Shown piece by piece: positions 1 through 8,270 of a stretch of DNA of 64,000 nt. Below the pieces are notes generated by a model. That model had not been told where the DNA came from and did not search any database. It was given only the letters and a program-made list of their open reading frames with translations. Both the position numbers and the translations under genes were made by a program. Origin of the DNA: Mycobacterium rhizamassiliense (lineage in GTDB: Bacteria > Actinomycetota > Actinomycetes > Mycobacteriales > Mycobacteriaceae); contig NZ_LT721901.1 of NCBI RefSeq assembly GCF_900157375.1, positions 3,987,685 through 4,051,684 of the forward strand, in the 5' to 3' direction. Within the stretch, counting starts at the first letter, position 1, and the number at the start of each line of letters is the position of its first letter.

Positions 1-203
1 GAGCAGTGGTCGACGGCCGCCAGGTCGCCGATGCGGGCTTCGCCGTGGGCCTCGACGGTCGCCAGCAGCCTGGCTTGGGCCGCCGGCAGCGGCATCTGAA
101 TACGTTGGGTGGCCAGCCTGTTGAGCCGCGCAACCACAGCGAGCAGATCCGCTCCCAGCCCCTGCTGTTGCTCGATGTTTGCGGTGTCAGCGCCCTTGCC
201 CAT
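1..203 (-). CDS. MarR-family transcriptional regulator (5' part only)
   Basis: Only the first 67 codons lie in the window; the gene runs off the left edge. From the ATG at 203 the protein starts MGKGADTANIEQQQ and continues into a helical segment (LLAVVARLNRLATQ) and then LLATVEAHGEARIGDLA, which looks like the start of a MarR winged helix. It is transcribed divergently from the ECF transporter gene at 322, the same arrangement as Rv2327/Rv2326c in M. tuberculosis (from memory). An alternative ATG at 211 is out of frame. A role in repressing itself or the divergent transporter is inferred only. Confidence 0.7.
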   Translation of the reverse strand, partial: MGKGADTANIEQQQGLGADLLAVVARLNRLATQRIQMPLPAAQARLLATVEAHGEARIGDLAAVDHC

Positions 204-213
204 GTGTCCATGG

Positions 214-232
214 TTGCATAGCTTTGCTAAGC
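214..232. promoter_or_regulatory. Direct repeat upstream of the MarR gene, possible operator
   Basis: TTGCATAGC (214-222) and TTGCTAAGC (224-232) match at 7 of 9 bases and are spaced 10 bp, one helical turn, just upstream of the MarR start. A role as autoregulatory operator is inference. Confidence 0.25.
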
Positions 233-321
233 GAGACGAATCCCGGACGCCGTGGCGTGACGACCCGCACACCGTGCAGCGCTGCCGACCGCCGCCCGAC
301 ATGCCTGGCAGAATCGGTCAA

Positions 322-2361
322 GTGACCTCGCCCCCCTCTCGGCACCCTCGGCGTGGTTCGCTGCAGCCGGGCGAGTTAGCCCAGGCCGCGGTCATGGGTG
401 CGCTCTGCGCGGTCATCGCGATCATCACGGTCATCGTCCCGTTCGCCGCCGGATTGGCCTTGCTGGGCACCGTGCCGACGGGGTTGCTGGCGTACCGGTG
501 CCGCCTGCGCGTGCTGCTCGCGGCGACGATTGCTGCCGGCGTGATCGCCTTCCTGATCGCCGGATTGGGTGGTTTCATCTCGGTCATCCATTCCGCGTAC
601 ATCGGCGGGCTGACCGGAGTCGTCAAGCGCAAGGGCCGCGGTTGGCCCACGGTGGTGGTGTCGTCGTTCGTCGCCGGCCTGGTGTTCGGCGCCGCGGTGG
701 TCGCCGAACTGGCGATCATGGTCCGCCTGCGGCACCTGATCTTCCAGGTGATGACCGCGAACGTGGACGGGATCCTGTCGTTCATGGCGCGCGTCCACCT
801 GCAAGGGGTCGCCGCCGAGCTCAAGAGGTACTTCGTCGAGGGGCTGAACTACTGGCCCTGGTTCATGCTGGGCTACACGACCGTCGCGATCATGATCGTG
901 TCGCTGATCGGTTGGTGGGCGCTGTCCCGGCTGCTGGAGCGGATGGGCGGGCTGCCCGATGTGCACAAGCTGGAGGTCTGGGACGGCACCGCCGGCGAGT
1001 CGGCTCAGATCGCGCCGGTTCCGGTGCGGTTCGACAAAGTGCGCTTCCGCTATCCGAACACCAGCGACGACGCTTTGCGCGAAGTCAGCCTGGACCTGCG
1101 GGCCGGTGAACACGTCGCGGTCACCGGCGCGAACGGCTCCGGCAAGACCACGTTGATGCTCATCCTGGCCGGTCGCGAACCGACGTCGGGCACCGTGGAA
1201 CGCCCGGGCGCGGTCGGCCTGGGCAAGATGGGCGGGACGGCCGTCGTCCTGCAGCACCCGGAGAGCCAGGTGCTGGGCACCCGGGTCGCCGACGACGTGG
1301 TGTGGGGGCTGCCGCCCGGAACCGAGACCGACATCGAGGGCCTGCTGAGTGAAGTCGGCCTGGACGTGTCCGTCGACCGCGACACCGGCAGCCTGTCCGG
1401 CGGCGAACTGCAGCGCCTGGCCCTGGCCGCGGCGCTGGCCCGTGAGCCGGCGCTGCTGATCGCCGACGAGGTGACCAGCATGGTCGACCAATCGGGCCGG
1501 GACACGCTGCTGGGCCTGCTGTCCGAACTCCCGCAACGGCATAGCACCGCGCTGGTGCACATCACGCATTTCGACAACGAAGCGGCGTCCGCGGACCGCA
1601 CGATCAGCCTGTCCACCCAGGACAGCACCTCCATGGTGCAAACCACGGCGCCCCCGCCGCCGACGGGCGCGATCATGCCGCGGGGACGCGCCACCGCGAT
1701 CGAACTCGTCGACGTCGGCCACGAATACAACACCGGCACACCGTGGGCCAAGACCGCGCTGCGCGACATCAACCTGGTCGTCGAGCACGGCGACGGCGTC
1801 CTGATCCACGGCGGCAACGGCTCGGGCAAGTCGACGCTGGCGTGGATCATGGCCGGGCTGACGATTCCCACCGCCGGCGCCTGCCTGATCGACGGGGAGC
1901 CCATCCACGAACACGTCGGCGCCGTGGCGCTGTCGTTTCAGGCCGCGCGGCTGCAGTTGATGCGCAGCAATGTCGGCCTGGAAGTGGCTTCGGCAGCGGG
2001 CTTTCCGCGCTACGACGAACGGCGCGTGATCGCGGCGCTCGGCGCGGTCGGGCTGGAGCCCGAGATCGCCGACCGGCGCATCGACCAGCTCAGCGGCGGC
2101 CAGATGCGCCGCGTCGTGCTGGCCGGGCTGGTCGCGCGCTCGCCGCGCGCGCTGATCCTCGACGAGCCGCTGGCCGGGCTGGACGCCCCGAGCCAACGCG
2201 GCCTGCTGCGGCTGCTCGCCCAGCTGCGCCGCGAGCGGGGCCTGACGCTGATGGTCATCTCGCATGACTTCGTGGGGCTGGAAGAGGTGTGCCCGCGGAC
2301 GGTGCACCTGCGAAACGGTGCGCTCGAACCACTTTCGGCCGCGACCGGGGGCATGCCATGA
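322..2361 (+). CDS. ECF-type ABC transporter: membrane domain fused to two ATPase domains
   Basis: This single chain of about 679 residues joins a membrane domain (several hydrophobic helices, residues 20-215) to two EcfA-type ATPase domains. Walker A motifs are GANGSGKTT near residue 269 and GGNGSGKST near 497. Signatures are LSGGELQRL near 358 and LSGGQMRRV in domain 2. Walker B motifs are LLIADE and LILDEP. Energy-coupling factor importers take up vitamins or metal ions; the substrate cannot be read here. The ATPases should pair with the EcfT protein encoded next, with a 4-bp ATGA overlap. It corresponds to Rv2326c. GTG 322 is preferred because a CAGAAT -10-like box ends 7 nt upstream; ATG 301 is the alternative. 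Confidence 0.88.
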   Translation: MTSPPSRHPRRGSLQPGELAQAAVMGALCAVIAIITVIVPFAAGLALLGTVPTGLLAYRCRLRVLLAATIAAGVIAFLIAGLGGFISVIHSAYIGGLTGVVKRKGRGWPTVVVSSFVAGLVFGAAVVAELAIMVRLRHLIFQVMTANVDGILSFMARVHLQGVAAELKRYFVEGLNYWPWFMLGYTTVAIMIVSLIGWWALSRLLERMGGLPDVHKLEVWDGTAGESAQIAPVPVRFDKVRFRYPNTSDDALREVSLDLRAGEHVAVTGANGSGKTTLMLILAGREPTSGTVERPGAVGLGKMGGTAVVLQHPESQVLGTRVADDVVWGLPPGTETDIEGLLSEVGLDVSVDRDTGSLSGGELQRLALAAALAREPALLIADEVTSMVDQSGRDTLLGLLSELPQRHSTALVHITHFDNEAASADRTISLSTQDSTSMVQTTAPPPPTGAIMPRGRATAIELVDVGHEYNTGTPWAKTALRDINLVVEHGDGVLIHGGNGSGKSTLAWIMAGLTIPTAGACLIDGEPIHEHVGAVALSFQAARLQLMRSNVGLEVASAAGFPRYDERRVIAALGAVGLEPEIADRRIDQLSGGQMRRVVLAGLVARSPRALILDEPLAGLDAPSQRGLLRLLAQLRRERGLTLMVISHDFVGLEEVCPRTVHLRNGALEPLSAATGGMP

Positions 2362-3203
2362 CCGCATCCCCGCCCGCCGCTCCGGCGCGGCGCCCGTCGC
2401 GCCCGGTGGTCTTGCTGGTTCCGGTACCCGGGACGTCGCCGATTCACCGGCTGTGGGCCGGCACCAAACTGCTGGTCGTTTTCGTCATTTCGGTGCTGCT
2501 CACGTTCTATCCGAGCTGGCTGACGATCGTGTTGGTCGCGGTCCTGGTGCTGGTCACCGGCCGGCTCGCCCACATTCCGCGTGGCGCCCTGCCCTCGGTG
2601 CCGCGCTTGATGTGGCTCATTCTCGCGTTGGGCGGGGTGACCGCCGCGCTGGCCGGCGGACACCCGGTGCTCTCCATCGGCGGCGTCGACATCGGGCTCG
2701 GCGGAGTGTTGAACTTCGTGCGGATCTCGGCGCTGTCGGTGGTGCTGCTCGGAGTGGGCGCAATGGTGTCCTGGACCACCAACGTCGCCGAAATCGGGCC
2801 CGCTCTAGCGACTTTGAGCCGGCCATTCAAATGGGTCCGGATCCCGGTCGACGAGTGGGCGGTGGCCACCGCGCTCGCGCTGCGCGCCTTCCCGATGCTG
2901 ATCGACGAATTCCAGGTGCTCTACGCCGCCCGGCGGCTGCGCCCCAAGCAGATACCGCAGAGCCGCAGGGCGAGGCGTCAGCAGCAGGTGCGGGAGATGA
3001 TCGACCTGCTCGCCGCGGCCATCACCGTGACGCTGCGCCGCGCCGACGAGATGGGCGACGCGATCACCGCCCGCGGCGGCACCGGTCAGCTCGCGGCGGC
3101 GCCGGCGAGACCGAAACTGGCGGACTGGCTTACGCTCGCGATCGTCTTCACCGCCGGCGGCACTGCGATCGCGGTCGAGACGATCTTCCACCTGACGCAA
3201 TAG
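2358..3203 (+). CDS. ECF transporter transmembrane subunit, EcfT/CbiQ family
   Basis: A membrane protein of 281 residues with about five hydrophobic segments, two closely spaced between residues 35 and 80 and a last one near the C terminus. EcfT proteins carry two Ala-Arg motifs in cytoplasmic coupling helices that dock on the ATPases. Here AARRLRP lies near residue 190 and ITARGGTG near 237. Its ATG overlaps the stop of the fused ATPase gene by 4 bp, so the two are translationally coupled and form one importer. It corresponds to Rv2325c. The substrate is unknown; the S component is probably the membrane domain of the upstream fusion. Confidence 0.85.
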   Translation: MTASPPAAPARRPSRPVVLLVPVPGTSPIHRLWAGTKLLVVFVISVLLTFYPSWLTIVLVAVLVLVTGRLAHIPRGALPSVPRLMWLILALGGVTAALAGGHPVLSIGGVDIGLGGVLNFVRISALSVVLLGVGAMVSWTTNVAEIGPALATLSRPFKWVRIPVDEWAVATALALRAFPMLIDEFQVLYAARRLRPKQIPQSRRARRQQQVREMIDLLAAAITVTLRRADEMGDAITARGGTGQLAAAPARPKLADWLTLAIVFTAGGTAIAVETIFHLTQ

Positions 3204-3227
3204 CCGTGCATCGCCCGCGTTTTCGCG

Positions 3228-3233
3228 TAGCGT
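3228..3233 (+). promoter_or_regulatory. -10 box TAGCGT of a leaderless promoter
   Basis: TAGCGT followed by 6 nt and then GTG at 3240, so transcription would start at or within a base of the start codon. The same geometry recurs at many genes in this window. Confidence 0.5.
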
Positions 3234-3239
3234 GAACGC

Positions 3240-3692
3240 GTGGCCGACATCCACCGCTCCCGCACCATCGCGGCCCCCGTGGGTGAAATCTGGGACGTCC
3301 TGGCGGACTTCGGCTCGGTCAGTTCCTGGGCGCCCAACGCCGACCACTCGTGCATCATGTTCTCCGGCCCCGGCGATGGGGTGCTCGGCACCGCCCGTCG
3401 CATTCAGGTCAAGCGGGACACGCTCGTCGAGCGCATTACCGAGTTCACCCCGCCGCGCGTGCTCGCCTATGACATCGAGGGCCTGCCGAACCGCCTTCGC
3501 AGGGTGACCATGCGCTGGACGCTGGGGGAGACCGGGGCGGGCGCCACCCTGGTGACCCTCACCAGCACCGTCGAAATCGGGCCTGGCCCAGGCGAAAAGC
3601 TCGCAGCACGGGTGCTGTGCCGCGTCGTGGCCCGGCAGTCCGACTCGATGCTCGCCGGTTTGGCGCAGCGAATGGAGAACGTGAATGTCTGA
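3240..3692 (+). CDS. SRPBCC (START-like) family protein
   Basis: A small soluble protein of 150 residues. It opens with the typical SRPBCC pattern (IHRSRTIAAPVGEIWDVLADFGSVSSWAP), where a beta strand and two short helices lead into a ligand-cradling fold, and ends with a long C-terminal helix after TSTVEIGPGPG. Such proteins bind or transform hydrophobic ligands (polyketide cyclase/dehydrase-like); the ligand cannot be inferred. GTG 3240 is supported by a leaderless -10 box. The stop overlaps the sulfatase start by 8 bp, so the two are cotranscribed. Neither gene belongs to the M. tuberculosis Rv2327-Rv2313c order as I remember it. Confidence 0.75.
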   Translation: MADIHRSRTIAAPVGEIWDVLADFGSVSSWAPNADHSCIMFSGPGDGVLGTARRIQVKRDTLVERITEFTPPRVLAYDIEGLPNRLRRVTMRWTLGETGAGATLVTLTSTVEIGPGPGEKLAARVLCRVVARQSDSMLAGLAQRMENVNV

Positions 3693-5487
3693 GCGCCCCG
3701 ACATCGTCATCGTGATGACCGACGAAGAGCGCGCGGTGCCGCCCTACGAATCCGCCGACGTGCGGGCCTGGCGCAGCCGGGAGCTATTGGGCCGCAAGTG
3801 GTTTGACGACAATGGCGTCAGCTTCGCCAGGCACTACACCGGCTCGCTGGCGTGCGTGCCCAGCCGCCCGACCATCTTCACCGGCCATTACCCGGACCTG
3901 CACGGTGTCACGCAGACCGACGGCATCGGCAAGACCGCCGGGGATTCCCGCATGCGCTGGCTGCGCCAGGGCGAGGTGCCGACGCTGGGCAACTGGTTTC
4001 AGGCCGCGGGCTACGACACGCATTACGACGGCAAGTGGCACATCTCGCACGCGGATCTCGCAGACCCGGTGACGGGCCGCTCGCTGGCGACTAATGACGA
4101 CGACGGCGTCGTGGACGCGGCCGCGGTGCGGCGTTACCTCGACGCGGATCCGCTGGGGCCGTTCGGCTTCTCCGGCTGGGTCGGCCCCGAGCCGCACGGC
4201 GCGCTGCTGGCCAACGCCGGGATTCGCCGTGACCCGCTGATCGCCGACCGCGTCGTCGCCTGGCTGCAGGACCGCTACGCGCGCCGCCGCGCCGGTGACC
4301 CCGCCGCGCTGCGACCCTTCCTGCTCGTCGCCAGCTTCGTCAACCCGCACGACATCGTGCTGTTCCCGCTGTGGTCACGCCGAAGCCCGGTCAAGCCATC
4401 GCCTTTGGACCCGCCCCCGGTGCCCGCGGCGCCCACCGCCGACGAGGATCTGTCGACCAAGCCGGCCGCGCAGATCGCGTTCCGGGAGGCCTACTACTCC
4501 GGCTACGGCCCGGCCCCGGCGATCAACAAGACCTACGACCGCAATGCGCAGCGCTACCGCGACCTCTATTACCGGTTGCACGCCGAGGCGGACGGGCCGA
4601 TCGACCGGGTGCGCCGCGCCGTCACCGAGGGCGGGTCGGACAACGCGGTGTTGGTGCGCACCTCCGATCACGGCGACCTGCTCGGCGCCCACGGCGGGCT
4701 GCACCAGAAGTGGTTCAACCTCTACGACGAGGCCACCCGCGTCCCGTTCGTCATCGCCCGCATCGGCGAGGGCGCGACGCTGCCGCGCGTGGTCACCGCG
4801 CCGACGTCGCATGTCGATCTGGTGCCGACCGTGCTGTCGGCCGCAGGCGTCGACATCGCCGCGGTGGCCGGCACGCTGGCCGAGTCGTTCTCCGAAGTCC
4901 ACGCGCTGCCCGGCCACGACCTGATGCCCGTGGTGGACGGCGGGCCGGCCGACGACACGCGCGCGGTGTACCTGATGACCCGCGACAACATGCTCGAAGG
5001 GGACAGCGGTGCGTCGGGCCTGGGGCGCCGGCTCAAGCAGACGGTGAATCCGCCTGCACCGCTGCGCATTCGGATCCCGGCGCACACCGCGTCTAACTTC
5101 GAAGGCCTGGTGGTCCGGGTCGACGGCGCGGGCGGTGGTCATGTATGGAAGCTGGTCCGAACGTTCGACGACCCGGGCACCTGGACCGAACCCGGCGTCC
5201 GCCACCTCGCGGCCAACGGCCTCGGGGGCGACGCCTACCGGACCTCCCCGCTCGACGATCAGTGGGAGCTCTACGACCTGACCGCCGACCCGATCGAGGC
5301 CGACAACCGGTGGACGGATCCCGATCTGGACGACCTGCGCCAGCACCTGCGGATGCAGCTGAAGCACGCCCGCGCGAATTCCGTTCCCGAACGAAACCGC
5401 CTGTGGCCCTACGCATCTCGTCAGGCGTCGAGCCCGCGACCGGGCCGCCTGGCGCGCTGGTTCAGAGCGCTTTTCTCGCGAACGTAA
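3685..5487 (+). CDS. Sulfatase (formylglycine-type hydrolase), cytosolic
   Basis: A 600-residue member of the alkaline phosphatase superfamily. The sulfatase signature is clear: C57-V-P-S-R61 followed by PTIFTGHYPDLHGV, where Cys57 would be converted to formylglycine, the catalytic nucleophile. DIVIVMTDE at residues 5-13 supplies metal-binding acidic residues, and D328-H329 in the SDHGDLLGAHG motif the second half of the metal site. No signal peptide or TM segment is visible, so it probably acts in the cytosol. It overlaps the SRPBCC gene by 8 bp. The substrate is unknown; a choline-sulfatase or arylsulfatase role cannot be separated from sequence alone. Confidence 0.85.
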   Translation: MSERPDIVIVMTDEERAVPPYESADVRAWRSRELLGRKWFDDNGVSFARHYTGSLACVPSRPTIFTGHYPDLHGVTQTDGIGKTAGDSRMRWLRQGEVPTLGNWFQAAGYDTHYDGKWHISHADLADPVTGRSLATNDDDGVVDAAAVRRYLDADPLGPFGFSGWVGPEPHGALLANAGIRRDPLIADRVVAWLQDRYARRRAGDPAALRPFLLVASFVNPHDIVLFPLWSRRSPVKPSPLDPPPVPAAPTADEDLSTKPAAQIAFREAYYSGYGPAPAINKTYDRNAQRYRDLYYRLHAEADGPIDRVRRAVTEGGSDNAVLVRTSDHGDLLGAHGGLHQKWFNLYDEATRVPFVIARIGEGATLPRVVTAPTSHVDLVPTVLSAAGVDIAAVAGTLAESFSEVHALPGHDLMPVVDGGPADDTRAVYLMTRDNMLEGDSGASGLGRRLKQTVNPPAPLRIRIPAHTASNFEGLVVRVDGAGGGHVWKLVRTFDDPGTWTEPGVRHLAANGLGGDAYRTSPLDDQWELYDLTADPIEADNRWTDPDLDDLRQHLRMQLKHARANSVPERNRLWPYASRQASSPRPGRLARWFRALFSRT

Positions 5488-5535
5488 CCACACGGCGGAA
5501 AATCACCCCAAATCTCGGCGTGGCGTTACGCTCGC
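5478..5535. terminator. Inverted repeat between convergent sulfatase and Lrp genes
   Basis: GCGAACGTAAC (5478-5488, overlapping the sulfatase stop) pairs with GTTACGCTCGC (5525-5535), 10 of 11 bases, with a 36-nt loop. It sits between convergent genes. There is no T-run, so function as a terminator is only possible. Confidence 0.3.
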
Positions 5536-5556
5536 GGCGGCTCGGGCCGTCACGCG

Positions 5557-6003
5557 CTACGAGCGCATCCGGTCGATCAGGTTGGACAGCACCACGATGC
5601 TCTCGCTGCGCTCGATGTCGGCGCTCGACCGGATGCGTTCCAGGGCCGACTCGAGGTGGCGCATGTCGCGGGCGAGAACATGCAGGATCGCGTCCGACGT
5701 CCCGGTGACGGTCGCCGCGCTGACCACCTCGGGCATGTCTGCCCACGCCGCCCGCAGCTGATCGGGCGCGATCGTGCCGTGGCAGTACACCTGCACGTAG
5801 GCCTCGGTGTTCCAGCCGAGCGCGCTGCGGTCGACCACGGTGGTGAAACCCCGGATCACGCCGTTGTCGAGCATGCGGTCCACGCGACGTTTCACCGCCG
5901 GCGCCGAGAGACTCACCTTCTCGCCGATCTCGGCGAACGTGGCGCGGGCATGCTCGGTCAGCTCGTTGAGGATGCGCTCGTCGGTCTCGTCCAGGCGGTC
6001 CAT
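5557..6003 (-). CDS. Lrp/AsnC-family transcriptional regulator
   Basis: A 148-residue protein. The N-terminal AsnC helix-turn-helix begins DETDERILNELTEHARATF and includes SAPAVKRRVDRML, and the C-terminal half is an AsnC/RAM ligand-binding domain (VSAATVTGTSDAILHVLARD). Family members form octamers or dimers and sense amino acids. It is divergent from the DDAH-rocD-rocE genes and corresponds to Rv2324, so control of arginine/ornithine use is the likely role. Three related 10-11 bp elements in the shared intergenic region (6022-6098) are candidate binding sites. In M. tuberculosis several AsnC/Lrp regulators respond to amino acids; the effector here is inferred. Confidence 0.88.
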   Translation of the reverse strand: MDRLDETDERILNELTEHARATFAEIGEKVSLSAPAVKRRVDRMLDNGVIRGFTTVVDRSALGWNTEAYVQVYCHGTIAPDQLRAAWADMPEVVSAATVTGTSDAILHVLARDMRHLESALERIRSSADIERSESIVVLSNLIDRMRS

Positions 6004-6021
6004 CGCCCTCCGCTTCTAGTC

Positions 6022-6098
6022 GCACAATAAATCGCCGTCAGCATCACCCTAGCGCAATAAATCATTCGTGGACACGCAATGATCGTCGTTTGATTGTG
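6022..6098. promoter_or_regulatory. Candidate Lrp operator repeats
   Basis: GCACAATAAATC (6022-6033) and GCGCAATAAATC (6052-6063) are direct repeats 30 bp apart (about three helical turns). GTTTGATTGTG (6088-6098) is an inverted, imperfect third copy. They fill the region between the divergent Lrp and DDAH genes, just upstream of the DDAH -10 box. Regular phasing fits Lrp wrapping; binding is inferred. Confidence 0.5.
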
Positions 6099-6112
6099 AA
6101 AAATGCGCCAAA

Positions 6113-6118
6113 TATGAT
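6113..6118 (+). promoter_or_regulatory. -10 box TATGAT, leaderless promoter of the DDAH operon
   Basis: TATGAT followed by 6 nt and ATG at 6125. It is close to the consensus and decides the start codon of the hydrolase gene. Confidence 0.6.
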
Positions 6119-6124
6119 GGATCT

Positions 6125-7012
6125 ATGACGGATTACTATGTTGCCGAGCCGGCGCCGGTCGTAGCGCCGACGCCCGCGGCATGGCAAAACGCCGGGGCGC
6201 CGCGACGCCCCAGGGCCGCCCGCACGCGTCGATACGCCATGACCCCGCCGACCTATTTCGCGGTCGAATACGCGATCAACCCGTGGATGGACGTCAGCAA
6301 GCCGGTGGACGTGCAGGTCGCGCTGGCGCAGTGGGAGAACCTGCGTCACACCTACCTGAAACTGGGCCACCGGGTGGACCTGGTCGAGCCGGTGCCCGGA
6401 CTGCCCGACATGGTCTACGCCGCCAACGGTGGCTTCGTCACCCACGATGTCGCCGTCGTGGCGCGCTTCCGCTACCCGGAACGGGCCGGCGAGACGCAGG
6501 CCTACGGCGACTGGATGGCGTCGGCGGGCTATCGGCCGGTGTCGACGCGTCACATCAACGAGGGGCAGGGCGACCTGTTGATGGTCGGCGAAAAGGTGTT
6601 AGCCGGCTACGGGTTCCGCACCGACCTGCGCGCGCACCCGGAAATCTCCGCGGCCCTGCGCATGCCGGTGGTCTCCCTCGAACTGGTGGATCCCCGTTTC
6701 TACCACCTCGATACGGCGCTGGCCGTGCTTGACGACGACACCATCGCGTTCTACCCTCCGGCATTCAGCGAGGCGGCTCAGGAGCAGCTGCACGGGCTCT
6801 TTCCGGACGCTATCGTGGTGGGGAGCGCGGACGCGTACGTACTGGGTCTCAACGTGGTGTCTGACGGGCTGCACGTCGTGCTTCCTTCTGCAGCAACGGG
6901 TTTCGCGGCCCAGCTGCGTGAAGCGGGCTTCGAGCCGGTTGGCGTAGATCTATCCGAGCTGCTCAAGGGCGGCGGTTCTGTTAAGTGCTGCACATTGGAG
7001 GTGTTTGTATGA
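6125..7012 (+). CDS. ddaH: DDAH/amidinotransferase-family hydrolase (arginine or dimethylarginine)
   Basis: A 295-residue guanidine-modifying enzyme of the pentein fold. The catalytic His is in FYHLDTAL (His194), the catalytic Cys in SVKCCTLEV (Cys288 or 289), and GQGDLL lies in the active-site strand. Databases usually call this family dimethylargininase (citrulline plus dimethylamine). The neighbour rocD needs ornithine, not citrulline. The AANGG motif (Asn101) sits where arginine dihydrolases (ArgZ/AgrE type) carry a key Asn, so release of ornithine from arginine is a real alternative. It corresponds to Rv2323c. The first 38 residues, rich in Ala, Pro and Arg, precede the core; the leaderless box supports ATG 6125. 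Confidence 0.85.
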   Translation: MTDYYVAEPAPVVAPTPAAWQNAGAPRRPRAARTRRYAMTPPTYFAVEYAINPWMDVSKPVDVQVALAQWENLRHTYLKLGHRVDLVEPVPGLPDMVYAANGGFVTHDVAVVARFRYPERAGETQAYGDWMASAGYRPVSTRHINEGQGDLLMVGEKVLAGYGFRTDLRAHPEISAALRMPVVSLELVDPRFYHLDTALAVLDDDTIAFYPPAFSEAAQEQLHGLFPDAIVVGSADAYVLGLNVVSDGLHVVLPSAATGFAAQLREAGFEPVGVDLSELLKGGGSVKCCTLEVFV

Positions 7013-8244
7013 CAATTCTCGACGCCCGGACGGCCGCGAGCGGAACCGATGCCGCGATAGAGTTGGTCGAACGGTATGCGGCGCATAACTATTCGCCGCT
7101 TCCGGTGGTGGCCGCCAGCGCCGAAGGCGCCTGGATCACCGACGTCGAAGGCCGGCGTTACCTGGATTGTCTGGCCGCGTACTCGGCCGTGAACTTCGGG
7201 CACTGCAATCCCGAAATCACCGCCACCGCCCACGCCCAGCTCGACACCGTCACGCTGGTCAGCCGCGCGTTCCACTCGGACAACCTCGGAACGTTCTGTG
7301 CCGCGCTGGCCCAGCTGTGCGGCAAAGACATGGTGCTGCCGATGAATTCGGGCGCCGAGGCGGTGGAAAGCGGCCTGAAGATCGCGCGCAAGTGGGGCGC
7401 CGACGTCAAGGGCGTGCCCGAGGGCCGCGCCAACATCATCGTGGCCGACAACAACTTTCACGGCCGCACGATCAGCATCGTCAGCTTCTCGTCCGACCCG
7501 GCGGCGCGGGGCGGCTTCGGCCCGTTCACCCCGGGATTCCGCTCGGTGCCGTTCGGTGATGCCGCCGCGCTGGCGCAGGCGATCGACGACGACACCGTCG
7601 CGGTGCTGCTCGAGCCGATCCAGGGCGAGGCCGGCATCATGGTCCCGCCCGACGACTACCTGCCGACGGTCCGCGCGCTGTGCAGCGAGCGCAACGTGCT
7701 GATGATCGCCGACGAGATCCAGTCGGGCCTGGCCCGCACCGGCCACACGTTCGCGTGCGACCGCTGGGACGTCGTGCCGGACGTGTACCTGCTGGGCAAG
7801 GCGCTGGGCGGCGGCGTGATTCCGCTGTCGGCGGTGGTCGCCGACCGCGACATCCTCGGCGTGCTGCACCCCGGCGAGCACGGGTCGACGTTCGGCGGCA
7901 ACCCGTTCGCCGCGGCAATCGGCACCACGGTGGTCTCGATGCTGGCGCGCGGCGAATTCCAGCAGCGCTCAGCCGAATTGGGCGCTCACCTGCACCGCCG
8001 GCTGCGCGGCCTGATCGGCGACGGCGTGGTGGCGGTCCGCGGCTTCGGCCTGTGGGCCGGCGTGGACATCGACCCGACGCTCGCGACTGGCAAGCAGATG
8101 AGCCAGCGCCTGGCCGAGCGCGGTGTGCTGGTCAAAGACACCCACGGCTCGACGCTGCGGTTCGCGCCGCCGCTGGTTATCACCCAGCAAGAAATCGACT
8201 GGGCCGTGGATCAGTTCGCCGTAGCGTTGCGAGAGGCCGCATAA
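7009..8244 (+). CDS. rocD: Ornithine aminotransferase
   Basis: A 411-residue class-III PLP aminotransferase that converts ornithine and 2-oxoglutarate to glutamate-5-semialdehyde and glutamate. Visible motifs are NSGAEAVESGLKIARKWG (cofactor phosphate), LEPIQGEAG, IADEIQSGLARTG (PLP-binding Asp) and LLGKALGGG with the Schiff-base lysine at about residue 264. Its ATG overlaps the upstream stop by 4 bp and has a good RBS (GGAGG near 6997). The reading frame is intact, whereas M. tuberculosis H37Rv carries the gene split as rocD1/rocD2 (from memory). With the flanking hydrolase and permease it forms an arginine/ornithine catabolic unit. Confidence 0.93.
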   Translation: MTILDARTAASGTDAAIELVERYAAHNYSPLPVVAASAEGAWITDVEGRRYLDCLAAYSAVNFGHCNPEITATAHAQLDTVTLVSRAFHSDNLGTFCAALAQLCGKDMVLPMNSGAEAVESGLKIARKWGADVKGVPEGRANIIVADNNFHGRTISIVSFSSDPAARGGFGPFTPGFRSVPFGDAAALAQAIDDDTVAVLLEPIQGEAGIMVPPDDYLPTVRALCSERNVLMIADEIQSGLARTGHTFACDRWDVVPDVYLLGKALGGGVIPLSAVVADRDILGVLHPGEHGSTFGGNPFAAAIGTTVVSMLARGEFQQRSAELGAHLHRRLRGLIGDGVVAVRGFGLWAGVDIDPTLATGKQMSQRLAERGVLVKDTHGSTLRFAPPLVITQQEIDWAVDQFAVALREAA

Positions 8245-8270
8245 TCAGCTGATCCAGATAGGGGACGCTA

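Noticed and set aside
376..2367. Long open frame on the minus strand opposite the ABC transporter gene
   Set aside because: High-GC shadow of the real gene; sequence is Arg/Gln/His-rich without any domain.
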